A DNA stretch of 55,188 bases from JBBSBY01 sp038205805 (GTDB lineage: Bacteria > Desulfobacterota > Desulfomonilia > Desulfomonilales > Desulfomonilaceae), in contig JBBRBO010000011.1 in the NCBI GenBank assembly GCA_038205805.1, forward strand, positions 1 to 55,188. The letters are read 5' to 3'. The notes under the pieces are model-generated. The model saw only the letters and a list, made by a program, of their open reading frames with translations. It did no database searches and was not told the DNA's origin. Made by a program: the position numbers and the translations under genes. Within the stretch, counting starts at the first letter, position 1. Every line of letters begins with the position of its first letter. This document shows positions 25,791 through 34,523 of the stretch, in pieces.

Positions 25791-27053
25791 ATGGACAACC
25801 CCAAGAAATTCCCGTCGGATCCACAACGCTACACCCCTGTACGCTCGGAGACCGGCACCCAAACAATAGATCTGAACGGACTGGGCCTGCCGGAATTCAC
25901 GGATTCAGGCAGCTTTGACCTACGCGCCCTGCGTGGGAAAACTTTGGGCAAGATCCTCGAAGCTATCCCCATCCCCACATTTATTATTACCGGAGATTTC
26001 ACAATAGCCTTTGCCAATAGGGCGTGCTTCAAGACGGCGGGAGCAGACGCCGATCTACTCAACGAGTCGTTTCTTTCCTTATTTCCCCATCCAACGGCAA
26101 AGAAGCAAGTGCAAGACGCGCTCCGAGAAATACTCACCAAAAAGCGCGTAAAGCCGTTCCAGGCGCTGGCCCACATCAATAAGCACAATTCTTGGCAACG
26201 ACTCAACTTTCGACCCATCAGATTGGGTCCCACGCGATCCATCCTGCTCATGATGGAAGATCTCACTGCGGCCAAGAAGCAGATTGCCCTCTCTAAGAAG
26301 TATGTGCAACTTGTGGAAGTATTTCCCATAGGAATAGGAGAATTTGTTCTCTCCAAACCCGTGCCTTTGTCGGCGAAGCCGCAGACAATCGTAAATACTA
26401 TGTACGCCGCCACTCTAGTCGGCGGCAATCAGGAGTTCCTAAAGCTATTAGGACACGATAGTCCCGGTAAAATGTTGGAAAAGCAACTGAAGGAGCTTAT
26501 CGTATGTCATGGTGAGCATTCGGAAAAATGTCTTGACTGGATCCGCCAAGGATTACCCATAAGAAGCTTCCAGCGAAAACACATCGTCGGAGACGAGACC
26601 CTCTATTTTGAACTTACCCTTGTCGCGAATATCAAACGACAACGCCTCAAGAGCTTTTGGCTTATGTGTCATGATATCACTAACCAAAAGCTCATTCAGG
26701 AAGATTTGCGAGCGGCCAAAGAGCGACTTGAAGAAAAGGTGGCGGAACGCACTGCGGAACTCACGGCTATGAACGAAAAACTGAGGTTGGAAATAGCTGA
26801 ACGTCGCCTTGCAGAAGAGAAATTAGCCGACAACGTCAAAGAACTGCAAGAAGCTATCAAGCAGGTGCGAACCCTTTCCGGCTTGCTGCCTATATGCGCG
26901 TCATGCAAAAAGATCCGTGACGATCAAGGCTACTGGACCCAAGTTGAGGTCTACGTGAGCCGCCATACGGATGCGGACTTCACCCATAGCATTTGTCCGG
27001 ATTGCGTGAAAAAGCTCTACCCCGAATACTACGACAACAACTCCTCAAAATAG
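25791..27053 (+). CDS. PAS-domain sensor with coiled coil and C-terminal CxxC...CxxC module, no kinase domain
   Basis: 420 residues, cytoplasmic. One PAS domain at about 48-165, a second PAS-like region at about 170-300 ending in a typical MCHDITNQK, a coiled coil (302-370; KERLEEKVAERTAELTAMNE) and a last module with CASCKKIRDDQGYW and ICPDCVKKLYPEYY. That Cys4 module is known at the end of many deltaproteobacterial PAS/response-regulator proteins and probably binds zinc. No histidine-kinase, GGDEF or output domain follows, so its partner is unknown. The last codons overlap the remnant of a HepT gene on the other strand. Confidence 0.82.
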   Translation: MDNPKKFPSDPQRYTPVRSETGTQTIDLNGLGLPEFTDSGSFDLRALRGKTLGKILEAIPIPTFIITGDFTIAFANRACFKTAGADADLLNESFLSLFPHPTAKKQVQDALREILTKKRVKPFQALAHINKHNSWQRLNFRPIRLGPTRSILLMMEDLTAAKKQIALSKKYVQLVEVFPIGIGEFVLSKPVPLSAKPQTIVNTMYAATLVGGNQEFLKLLGHDSPGKMLEKQLKELIVCHGEHSEKCLDWIRQGLPIRSFQRKHIVGDETLYFELTLVANIKRQRLKSFWLMCHDITNQKLIQEDLRAAKERLEEKVAERTAELTAMNEKLRLEIAERRLAEEKLADNVKELQEAIKQVRTLSGLLPICASCKKIRDDQGYWTQVEVYVSRHTDADFTHSICPDCVKKLYPEYYDNNSSK

Positions 27054-27153
27054 CTTTCTTCACATCCGAGCGAGTCTTTCCCGCCACAAATTTGGCCGCT
27101 TTTTCCGCCGCTTCGATCATGTGAACTACCCGGGTAACGTTATCACTCCGCAT
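26980..27153 (-). pseudogene. Truncated HepT (HEPN toxin) gene
   Basis: Starts at the ATG at 27153, overlapping the (frame-corrected) end of the MntA-like gene as in intact MntA-HepT pairs. The first ~33 residues (MRSDNVTRVVHMIEAAEKA, then KFVAGKTRSD) look like a HepT/DUF86 N-terminus. After this the frame runs antisense through the 3' end of the PAS gene and loses all similarity. The HEPN active-site R-x4-6-H is absent. It appears to have been cut off by a rearrangement that placed the PAS gene next to it. Confidence 0.65.
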
Positions 27154-27446
27154 AATGCACCTCGCCGGAAGCGACAACTTCGTCTCTAAAATAGCGGCTC
27201 ATGTCCAGAGCCGTCCTCAGATCTACTTTTTTCAACCTAAGGATTCCGATAATTCACGCTCCATACCCGCAAGACGAAGGAGACCGGGCACATTATTGGG
27301 ATCGAATTCCACCAGAATGTCAATGTCGCTCTCAGGACCGAAATTATCTCGTAAATTGGAGCCGAATACCGGAAGCTTGGTTTTGTAGTGCTTTCGACAA
27401 AATGCTTCTATTAACTTTTTTCGCAGTTTCGGGAGAGGTGAATTCA
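27143..27446 (-). pseudogene. MntA-type nucleotidyltransferase antitoxin gene, frameshifted
   Basis: Starts at ATG 27446 (MNSPLPKLRKKL) with an AGAG-type ribosome site. Residues 28-46 carry the minimal nucleotidyltransferase motif: FGS followed by PESDIDILVEF. The frame stops at 27232 (SESLG), just at a run of six A on the minus strand. Shifting one base restores the expected C-terminus (LKKVDLRTALDMSRYFRDEV...) ending at 27143. So a one-base indel, or slippage at the A run, separates the two halves. With the truncated HepT next door, decay is more likely than programmed frameshifting. Confidence 0.7.
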
Positions 27447-27813
27447 TGATGCTTCTCTTTTTTCGAACGGCCTGGACTTTCATTAGGCGGTTCGAGTAGC
27501 TATTTTTGGTCCGTAATAGGGTTTTTAAAAACCGTATCGGACCCGAACCTGTTGTATTGAGACATCCAATGATCCGCCGTTCGCCAAACTCCCTTATACC
27601 AATGTGCAATCTCGTCATCCCGGTGGGGGCTCAACCGCAATGTTGATTACACAAGATTTTTCAGGCGAGCATCTTGTCTTGGGGGCATTACAGCTTGAGC
27701 CGAAGCTCTCGTACCACGGTTATATGGCGCCTCTCATAGGGTTCCAATTGTGTAGCCGAGACGCGAAACAATCTCACCCCGCGCTCCTTGTATGCGCGCA
27801 AGGTAGGGGAACA
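27447..27813. other. Intergenic region, ~365 bp
   Basis: No convincing gene or repeat of the named families was found. Confidence 0.4.
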
Positions 27814-28101
27814 ATGAAGCTTGTGCTAAGAACTCTTCACGATAAAAACCTGTGCGGCGGCATGAGCGGCACGGATCATGATGGAAATCACGGGCATTGG
27901 TGGATATTGGGGGAAAACCCTTGGTACGTCATGGACCACCCGGCGCCATATTGCTGCGAACATTGTGGAAGAGACATAGAATATGGATGGTCGAGGAAAA
28001 AATGGAGAACAGATCGCCATTATGAGTGGAGGTTATTTTGTGAAAGATGCGTTATAATTTCTCGATACAAGGTGAGTTTTTCAAAAGAAGGTAAAGAATA
28101 A
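27814..28101 (+). CDS. Small cysteine-rich hypothetical protein (possible zinc ribbon)
   Basis: 95 residues. CCEHCGRDIEYGW and FCERC give two Cys pairs about 33 residues apart, the usual pattern for a zinc ribbon; the middle is rich in Trp, Tyr and Arg. N-terminal half has HDGNHGHWWILGENPW. Start chosen at 27814, where AGGGGAA precedes the ATG; the frame is open further upstream without a signal. No family recognised. Confidence 0.5.
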   Translation: MKLVLRTLHDKNLCGGMSGTDHDGNHGHWWILGENPWYVMDHPAPYCCEHCGRDIEYGWSRKKWRTDRHYEWRLFCERCVIISRYKVSFSKEGKE

Positions 28102-28318
28102 AACCTGTAAGTTTAAGGGATGCTGATTTTCGATTGCGGACCCAATCACTGTATTGCTTCGTTGGTCGCCCAGCGGCCTCAAGCACGGTGAACCCTCACT
28201 CGTAACGCTACGCAACCGCCCATATTTCTTGTCCCCCCGTGAACCTCCGTTCGGCCGCCATGTACTCTCGGGAGTTAGGGCTTTTTCCTACTGTATTGGG
28301 AGTCAACACGCCGCAGCG

Positions 28319-28384
28319 TGGCTCCAGTAGGGATTTTACTTTTTTGAGTAGACAACATAAGATGTTAATACAGCATAGAAAGTA
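28319..28384 (+). repeat. R3 repeat, copy 1
   Basis: About 75% identical by eye to the minus strand at 38132-38200. Shared blocks: GCTCCAGTAGGGATTT, ACTTTTTT and AGCATAGAAA. Confidence 0.65.
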
Positions 28385-28583
28385 AGGGCAGAGCAATCTC
28401 TATTTCGGCAATGGGCGCTTATTTTTCTGGAAGGATTCGCAAACCCTAAGGCTCTTCTATGCCCGATGAATGAGTATCCGGATTGTATGCGGACACGAGA
28501 CTTCCCGTATCATTCAGTCCGGGCGGACAACGAAGTACGCTCAAGCGCGCCCGCATCATACGCGCTGTTACCGCGCACCCCCG

Positions 28584-28641
28584 CCCTCTTCCCATAATGG
28601 GAGAGGGAGGCCGGAAATCCCTTCTTCACACGTGAAGAAGG
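28584..28641. other. Two strong tandem hairpins
   Basis: CCCTCTTCCCAT (28584-28595) pairs with ATGGGAGAGGG (28598-28608) with one bulged T. CCTTCTTCAC (28620-28629) pairs perfectly with GTGAAGAAGG (28632-28641). They lie about 75 bp past the stop of tmk; no T-tract follows on that strand. Confidence 0.55.
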
Positions 28642-28715
28642 AATGAGGGATAACGATTCTCGGAATACATACGGATTCCGGACACCGCCTGCCGCCAATA
28701 AGATTATCTTGAAGT

Positions 28716-29312
28716 TTATTTTCTACAATTGCGACCCGAGAGTCGCTCGAACACCTTTTCGGCTATGAGGCCGCTTACTTCCTCCTGGGAGCGCTCGGCT
28801 GAGACACGAACTATCTCAGGGCTGGTAAAGCCTTCATAAACGGTGAGGGTTCTGAGCAGATCCTCTCGCTTCTCAAAAATGGATGGGGCTTGTTTCCGGC
28901 AGGTATGTATTCTCCTCAAGGCCGCGTCCACGGAAATATGCAGTACAAACGTGAGGTCAGGGGTGGGGGCGAACGTTTGGTTTACTCGGATTATCTCCTC
29001 AGGGTCGAGCCCGCGAGCCCCCTGGTACGCAGCCGAGGAATAGTAGTACCGATCCGTGATGACGATCTTCCCGGCGAGAAGCGCAGGTCGGATGACGCGC
29101 CGCACGTGATCCGCACGATCTCGGCGAAAGAGGCGCTCTTCCTCTTCGGGATTCAGGCGCGCGGGCAATGCGCGTATTTGTGCGCCGTACGGCCCCTTGG
29201 AAGGTTCAGCCGTCATGAGAACCCCGCGTCCTGCGCTGGTGAGGGCGCCGGTCAACAAGAGCGCTTGCGTGGTTTTCCCTGAGCCGTCGATCCCTTCAAA
29301 TGCAATGAACAT
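28716..29312 (-). CDS. tmk: Thymidylate kinase
   Basis: 198 residues. Phosphorylates dTMP to dTDP. P-loop GIDGSGKTT at residues 7-15, the DR(Y/F) motif as TDRYYYSSAAYQG, and the DLTFVLHISVDAALRRI stretch are those of Tmk. The gene begins 9 bp after the stop of the phosphoesterase gene and is probably cotranscribed with it. No holB or other usual neighbour is present. Confidence 0.93.
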   Translation of the reverse strand: MFIAFEGIDGSGKTTQALLLTGALTSAGRGVLMTAEPSKGPYGAQIRALPARLNPEEEERLFRRDRADHVRRVIRPALLAGKIVITDRYYYSSAAYQGARGLDPEEIIRVNQTFAPTPDLTFVLHISVDAALRRIHTCRKQAPSIFEKREDLLRTLTVYEGFTSPEIVRVSAERSQEEVSGLIAEKVFERLSGRNCRK

Positions 29313-29321
29313 GGCGGCGTC

Positions 29322-30512
29322 TCACTGCGCAGGGGAATCAAGCAGGACAAAGCTTTTCACTACGTGGAGATCCTGCGGGTTTGTGGGCTGCGCATCGGAA
29401 CCGATTACATCCATTGTGACCTTTCGGCCTTCGATCTTGAACAGGAGCCATCCCCAGTAGCTCTTCTTGTCCGTGTCCCAGGGCCAGTTGAAGGACGCTC
29501 GCGGGTTTTGGTAGGCGCCGTCATAGAGAATGCTGTTCGGGGTTGTGTCTCCCGGCGCTCCGTTCAAGGGATAGAGCTTGCGGGTGAGGCCGCCGGCTAC
29601 GCAATGCCACACGCCCTCGACTTCCTGGATTTGGGTCACGTGATCGTGCCCACATAGGTACGCGATGACCTTGTGCTTCTTAAGGATGTTCCAAAGACGA
29701 TCCCGTTCGGTGCGACGGTCGATCCCGAAACGGCGGTCGTACCCCGCACAGTCATACGTGGGGTCGAAAAAGGGCAGTGAGTCCCACACGTGTTTGCTGC
29801 CTGGGAAGGCCGGCGCATGAGCGGCCACGAAGAGCAGCTTCCCTTGCGCTTCGGCTGCGGCGAGATCCTTTTCCAACCACGCTATGGCCTCGTCGGTGAC
29901 GGCGTTATCGCGCAGCATGGTGTAGACATTCAACATGGCGAAATGGCACGGCCCCATATCGAACGAATAGGTGAGTCCCAAATCTACTGCCGGACCGGGG
30001 TTTCCGGCCAGCATGTCATGCAATATTTCTTGAAAGACCACGAAGTTCGCAGGATCAGGAGTATAAGGATAGTTATGACCGCATCTCACGCCCACATTTT
30101 CAGGCTGGAGGGCCGCCACATCATGATTCCCGGCGGTCACACGCACCTCGATGCCCGCTTTGAGGAGCGGTTCCGCCTTACCGCGCCATAACTGCAAAGA
30201 GCGCCTGTTGCACTCCGAGACCGTAGGCGCATCACGCTTGACATACCCGGTGATTAAATCACCTGGGAAGACGAGCAGGTCGATTTTGTCTTCAGCCGAA
30301 CGCCGCGCTATATCCTGGAACACCACTTCCAGCACCGGCGAAAGCGAGGTCGCGGGGTCCGCGCACGTGAGCGAACTCGTATCGCCCCTGGAATCACATC
30401 CCAGGGCAAACCGAAAGGTGTCGGCGGCGAACACTAGGGCGCCCCACCCTACCGACAAGAGGAGGATCAAGATGAATGCCACTCGTATCATGGCGCATTG
30501 TCCATGTTCCAT
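29322..30512 (-). CDS. Exported calcineurin-like metallophosphoesterase
   Basis: 396 residues. Signal peptide or anchor at about 8-29 (MIRVAFILILLLSVGWG..., ALVFAA). Metal-binding blocks in order: CDSRGD, FPGDLITG, AGNHD, AAHAPAFPG and CGHDH, which is the full calcineurin-like set with Asp in place of the usual D-x-H at the first site. Likely periplasmic phosphodiesterase or phosphatase; substrate unknown. GGAG lies five bases before the ATG at 30512. Tight spacing suggests an operon with tmk. Confidence 0.87.
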   Translation of the reverse strand: MEHGQCAMIRVAFILILLLSVGWGALVFAADTFRFALGCDSRGDTSSLTCADPATSLSPVLEVVFQDIARRSAEDKIDLLVFPGDLITGYVKRDAPTVSECNRRSLQLWRGKAEPLLKAGIEVRVTAGNHDVAALQPENVGVRCGHNYPYTPDPANFVVFQEILHDMLAGNPGPAVDLGLTYSFDMGPCHFAMLNVYTMLRDNAVTDEAIAWLEKDLAAAEAQGKLLFVAAHAPAFPGSKHVWDSLPFFDPTYDCAGYDRRFGIDRRTERDRLWNILKKHKVIAYLCGHDHVTQIQEVEGVWHCVAGGLTRKLYPLNGAPGDTTPNSILYDGAYQNPRASFNWPWDTDKKSYWGWLLFKIEGRKVTMDVIGSDAQPTNPQDLHVVKSFVLLDSPAQ

Positions 30513-30898
30513 GAAATCTCCGTCTGGAAAAGCAGTCCTTGGACGAGGAGTCGCTTTGACGTTTCTCCGCTATCCGGCAGCCCCTAAAGTGGATTGCGGC
30601 TTGCTCGCGGCCGGCGCCAATCTTCCCGCATGGAAAGCGTCGCCAACCGAAGGTTTGCCCATCGGGAGAATACTACATCCACATCATGAGGAGAATGTTA
30701 AACCTGACTGCCGTCGGCGGCGAATTAGGCGCCGCGCTTCACAATCTCTCTGCCGACGAGTGGAGGCTTCTTTGAAAGGGTACGGCCACAGTTACAGGGC
30801 ATGCGGCTCACCGGATCCATAATACCTCACCGGCATTGAAGCGAAACCGGTTTAGGTGAATGGTCAGGGATTCGCGGTAAAAGTGAAGAGGGTGAAGC
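30513..30898. other. Intergenic region
   Basis: Gene-free; contains short inverted words (GCGAAACCGG, CCGGATCC) but no clear named repeat before the diverged R1 copy starts. Confidence 0.4.
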
Positions 30899-31073
30899 CG
30901 TTTTGCAAAGCAGGTTTTCTCTACCTTTTTCGAAGAAAAGTCAATGGTCGCCGCAATCTCGTATTTATCCTAGAAATGCGAAGTGGCGACAAATAATGAT
31001 ATTTCTTGGAGAGAGGTTCGGGAGAACCCTTCGTGCAAAAGGTTCTACCCGATAGTGCTTCTTTGATCGCAAT
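30899..31073 (+). repeat. R1 element, diverged copy after ilvE
   Basis: Recognisable by GTTTTGCAAAGCAGGTT, TTCTTGGAGAGAGGTTCGG and ACTTCTTTGA-like end (GCTTCTTTGATCGCAAT). In the central hairpin the outer arms are GTCGCC and GGCGAC instead of GCCGAAA and TTTCGGC, still fully paired: a compensatory replacement. Its right end lies 28 bp past the stop of ilvE (minus strand). Confidence 0.65.
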
Positions 31074-31100
31074 TTCGTCTGAGACGCAGCCGGGTAAACG

Positions 31101-32171
31101 CTATTTGCCGATATTCATCACCCAGCCGTTAGGGGCGGCCTTTCGGCCCGTCTGCATGGAAGTGATCTCGTCAAAGAGCTTGTGGGCCACTTCGCCGGTA
31201 GTTCCATCACCTACCTGATAGTCCTTGCCTTTGAAGTTGAAGTGGCTGACCGGAGAAACTACCGCCGCTGTGCCGGAACCGAATATCTCTTGAAGCGAGC
31301 CGTTATCGGCCGCCTCGACCACTTCTTCAATGGAAATTCGGCGCTCGGTCACCTTCAAACCCATCTGCTTTGCGAAATAAAGCACCGAGTCCCGTGTGAC
31401 GCCCGGTAGGATGGTGCCTTCCAGCGCAGGAGTGATAATTTCGTCATTGATACGGAAGAAGATGTTCATGGTGCCCACTTCTTCTATGGAGGCCTTGTCC
31501 ACGGCGTTGAGCCAGAGCACCTGTGTGAACCCAGCTTTGTGGGCTTCTTCCGCGGCGTAGAGGGAAGCGGCGTAGTTCCCTGCAGTCTTGGCTTCGCCTA
31601 TACCGCCCTTACACGCTCGGACGTACTCGTGGGTGACCATGATCTTCACCGGCGCGAATCCCTCGGGATAGTAAGCGCCCACCGGAGACAGAATGATGTA
31701 GAAGAGATACTCTTTGGACGGCCGAACCCCTAAATGGATATCCGTAGCGATGATGGTGGGCCTGATGTACAGCGATGTGCCCGACGCACGTGGGATCCAA
31801 TCACGCTCGTTACGGACCAACCGCGTCATCTGCTCCATGAATATCTTCGGGTCGAGCGTCGGCATGCAGAGCCGTTGGCATGAGCGGTTGAATCGAGCGA
31901 TATTCATGTCGGGACGAAAGAGATATATGTCCTGCTCATCCTCACCGGAAAAGGCCTTCAGTCCTTCAAAGACCTGCTGGCCGTAATGGAGCATCATGGT
32001 TGCGGGATGGAGCGAAAGGTTTTCCAGGGGCTTTATCTCAGGTTGCGCCCAGCCGCCCTTGTCGGCGTTATATTTGATTTCAAGCATGTTGTCGGTGAAG
32101 ATGCTACCGAAACCGAGCTTATCTTCATCATACTGGGTTTCACCAGACCTGTTGCGAGGAAGTGCGCCCAT
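31101..32171 (-). CDS. ilvE: Branched-chain amino-acid aminotransferase
   Basis: 356 residues, PLP fold type IV. Interconverts Leu/Ile/Val and their 2-oxo acids. The Schiff-base lysine is in GGIGEAKTAGNYAAS; other family blocks are LHYGQQVFEGLKAF, RPDMNIARFNRS, LWLNAVDKASIEEVGTMNIFF and EIFGSGTAAVVSPV, typical of the BCAT2-like class. Start chosen at ATG 32171, eight bases after AGGAGG (TAGGAGGACTC ATG); an earlier frame-open start at 32345 is unsupported. Downstream lies an R1 copy. Confidence 0.95.
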   Translation of the reverse strand: MGALPRNRSGETQYDEDKLGFGSIFTDNMLEIKYNADKGGWAQPEIKPLENLSLHPATMMLHYGQQVFEGLKAFSGEDEQDIYLFRPDMNIARFNRSCQRLCMPTLDPKIFMEQMTRLVRNERDWIPRASGTSLYIRPTIIATDIHLGVRPSKEYLFYIILSPVGAYYPEGFAPVKIMVTHEYVRACKGGIGEAKTAGNYAASLYAAEEAHKAGFTQVLWLNAVDKASIEEVGTMNIFFRINDEIITPALEGTILPGVTRDSVLYFAKQMGLKVTERRISIEEVVEAADNGSLQEIFGSGTAAVVSPVSHFNFKGKDYQVGDGTTGEVAHKLFDEITSMQTGRKAAPNGWVMNIGK

Positions 32172-32520
32172 GAGTCCTCCTAAAACTTTTACGGAAGAGC
32201 GTTGCGCTCCCCGAATCTGAAATGGGTCCGTTGCGCCGAATCTCAAAGGGGCCAAAAGGAGTGTTCGGAAGAGAGCGTCCTGCCGGACGTATCGCATTGA
32301 CGATACCTTTGACGGTCGCGAAACGGTAAACTTTAACGTTAGCACCAGGTCGGGCTATTTTCAAGCGCAATTACCACAAAAACAGGGATTCATTCGGTCG
32401 TGAAGAGGGCTTTCGTCTTGTATCCGGTATTTTTGGCCACTCAAGAGGGGAGGCTCCGGGGCCTAAATCTCCCACAATTCCCTGGTAATGGATCACCAAG
32501 CTTAAGGCAGCTCCACTCCC

Positions 32521-32562
32521 GGTGATTCCGGAGGGGAGACTCATCTCCTCTCCGAAATCACC
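32521..32562. repeat. P2 palindrome, extended 42-nt hairpin
   Basis: GGTGATT, then GGAGGGGAGA, a CTCA loop, TCTCCTCTCC, then AATCACC. Almost fully paired over 19 positions. The best-formed P2 copy. Confidence 0.75.
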
Positions 32563-32570
32563 CCATGCGT

Positions 32571-32583
32571 GGTGAACGGTTAC
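32571..32583 (+). repeat. P1 word (consensus)
   Basis: GGTGAACGGTTAC, nine bases after the P2 hairpin. Confidence 0.6.
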
Positions 32584-32664
32584 GGTTTCTGAACTCTTTC
32601 TCCGACATACGCACCGGAGAAGCGTTTGTCGGGATAACCGCTTGAAAAGCCGGTTGGGCGGCTC

Positions 32665-32687
32665 GAGAAGAGTCGAATCTCCCCTCC
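32665..32687. repeat. P2 palindrome, imperfect
   Basis: GAGAAGAGTCGAATCTCCCC type; arms partly degenerate. A P1-like AGTGAACCATT follows near 32720. Confidence 0.45.
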
Positions 32688-32741
32688 GATGTGCGGGTCC
32701 GCAAAGCCTTTTCAGCCTAGTGAACCATTGTCGGAAACGGG

Positions 32742-33722
32742 CTATTCAGCCAGCAGCTCCTTAAGATTCTTGTTGAATTCCGGAATAACCTTGAAGAGAT
32801 CGCCCACGATTCCGTAATCGGCCTTGGAAAAGATGGGGGCTTCAGGATCCTTATTGATGGCCACGATCACCTTGGATGAACCCATTCCTGCAAGGTGCTG
32901 AATTGATCCGGAAATACCACACGCGATGTACAGATTGGGGGTAACGGTCTTGCCGGTTTGCCCTACCTGGTCCGAGTGAGGTCTCCAGCCTGCGTCCACA
33001 GCCGCTCTGGATGCGCCCACCGTGGCCCTAGACCCGAAGATTGCGGCCATATCCTCGAGAAGGGAGTAGTCCGTGCCGTTCATGCCGCGACCACCGGAAA
33101 TGATGATCTCGGCTTCCGTGAGGTCAACCTTACCGCCTGATTCGAGATTCAGGTCCTTGGTCGTGTATGTGGGGCGGCTTGTGTCCGGAGAAAAGCTTAT
33201 TTTTTCCACTTCCCCGGCCTTGGCCGTTTCTTTGGCCTCGAGCACATTGGGTCGCGCCGTAAAAATTTGGGGCGAAGTGAGTGCTTGCCATTTTGCCGTG
33301 CATTTGCCTGCGTACATGGGGTGTGTCGCCACAAGCTTATCGCCGTCCAGCTCAAAGGCCACGCAATCGGCGACTACGCCGACGCCAAGCTTAGCGGCGG
33401 CCCTGGGCGCAAGGTCTTTTCCTTGGATGGAATGCCCGAGCAGCACGATTTCCGGCTTCTTCTCCTGGACCACATGGGCCAGGGCTTGCGCGAAATACTC
33501 GGAATTGTAGGTGTCCATGTCCGCTGAATCTATGACATATACCTTGTCTACGCCGTATTTACCCAAGTCGGCGGCGAATTGCTCGGCCTGGGAGCCTATG
33601 ACAAGCGCTTCAAGAGATCCGCCCAGCCCGTCGGCAATTTTCCGGCCCTCGCCGGCCAGTTCAAAAGCGGTTTTCTTGAGCTTCCCCGCTTTAATCTCTC
33701 CGTATATAAGAACGTTCGACAT
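32742..33722 (-). CDS. etfA: Electron transfer flavoprotein alpha subunit
   Basis: 326 residues. The C-terminal FAD-binding domain has the family signature: SGGRGMNG, GASRAAVDAGW, QVGQTGKTV, LYIACGISGSIQHLAGM, VIVAINKDPEAPIF and ADYGIVGD. Forms a heterodimer with EtfB (21 bp upstream) that passes electrons from acyl-CoA dehydrogenases or similar flavoenzymes to a membrane oxidoreductase, or takes part in bifurcation. No dehydrogenase is encoded beside it. Confidence 0.96.
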   Translation of the reverse strand: MSNVLIYGEIKAGKLKKTAFELAGEGRKIADGLGGSLEALVIGSQAEQFAADLGKYGVDKVYVIDSADMDTYNSEYFAQALAHVVQEKKPEIVLLGHSIQGKDLAPRAAAKLGVGVVADCVAFELDGDKLVATHPMYAGKCTAKWQALTSPQIFTARPNVLEAKETAKAGEVEKISFSPDTSRPTYTTKDLNLESGGKVDLTEAEIIISGGRGMNGTDYSLLEDMAAIFGSRATVGASRAAVDAGWRPHSDQVGQTGKTVTPNLYIACGISGSIQHLAGMGSSKVIVAINKDPEAPIFSKADYGIVGDLFKVIPEFNKNLKELLAE

Positions 33723-33743
33723 TCAATTCTCCTTCTGTGAGCT

Positions 33744-34523
33744 TTAGATGACTTTCGCCTCATTACGTAATGAGGCGACAACGATCCTCGCCGCTTCGGC
33801 CGCTTCCATATCCTGGAATTTCTTGCCTGCGATTCTTTCCGCGGGCATAGAAAAACTCAGGGCCTTGACCTTACGTTCTGCGGAAAGGCCGAGATCGGCC
33901 GCCGTTTTCTTGTCGATGGGTTTTTTCTTGGCCTTCATGATTCCCGGGAGAGAAGCGTATCTGGGTTCGTTTAAACCCTTTTGCGAGGTCAGCACACAGG
34001 GGAGCGGGACTTCCACACTTTCTTTGCCCCCTTCAACATCTCTTTCCACGGTAGCGCTTTTCTTGTCCGGCGCCACTTCTACCTTGGTGACGAGCGTCAC
34101 TTGCGGCAGGTTGAGCATTTCGGCCAACATGGCTCCTACTGCGCTGAAGTCATCGTCGATGCCCCTCTGTCCGCAGAAAATAACGTCGTATTCCAGGGGC
34201 TGTATGGCTGCGCTCAGGGCCTGAGCCACCACAAAGGAGTCAGCGTTGTTCACTTGCTCGTCGTTGATGTGGATACCTTTGTCCGCGCCCATTGCGAGTG
34301 CGGTCCTGATGGAATCCGTGGCTCTATCCGGCCCTACGGTGATGATGGTAACGTCCCCGGCTTTGAAGTTCGTTTTGAGACGCAACGCTTCTTCCACACT
34401 GAACTCATCGTAGGGATTGATGACGTATTTAATACCGTCGGTGACTATGCCGGTCCCATCCGCATTGACTTTGATTTGGGTTTCGGTGTCCGGAACCTGC
34501 TTTAAACAGACCAATGATTTCAA
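33744..34523 (-). CDS. etfB: Electron transfer flavoprotein beta subunit
   Basis: 259 residues. N-terminal CLKQVPDTETQIKVNADGT and INPYDEFSVEEALRLK, then the conserved loop RGIDDDFSAVGAMLAEML and PCVLTSQKGLNEPRYASLPGI blocks. AMP- (or FAD-) binding partner of EtfA. GGAGG precedes the start. First gene of the etfBA pair. Confidence 0.96.
   Translation of the reverse strand: MKSLVCLKQVPDTETQIKVNADGTGIVTDGIKYVINPYDEFSVEEALRLKTNFKAGDVTIITVGPDRATDSIRTALAMGADKGIHINDEQVNNADSFVVAQALSAAIQPLEYDVIFCGQRGIDDDFSAVGAMLAEMLNLPQVTLVTKVEVAPDKKSATVERDVEGGKESVEVPLPCVLTSQKGLNEPRYASLPGIMKAKKKPIDKKTAADLGLSAERKVKALSFSMPAERIAGKKFQDMEAAEAARIVVASLRNEAKVI

Larger units (their letters stand above)
28102..28715. other. 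Intergenic region with several hairpins
   Basis: No gene. Contains a P1-like half (CACGGTGAACC, near 28183), one copy of repeat R3 (28319-28384) and two strong hairpins (28584-28641). Confidence 0.55.
32172..32741. other. Intergenic region etfA-ilvE with palindromes
   Basis: 570 bp on the minus-strand path from etfA to ilvE. Holds two P2 palindromes and P1 words; no gene. ilvE is probably transcribed on its own. Confidence 0.55.

Noticed and set aside
27138..27240. Programmed -1/+1 frameshifting in the MntA-like gene
   Set aside because: The run of six A could slip, but the partner HepT is truncated, so decay explains the data better. Left as a pseudogene.
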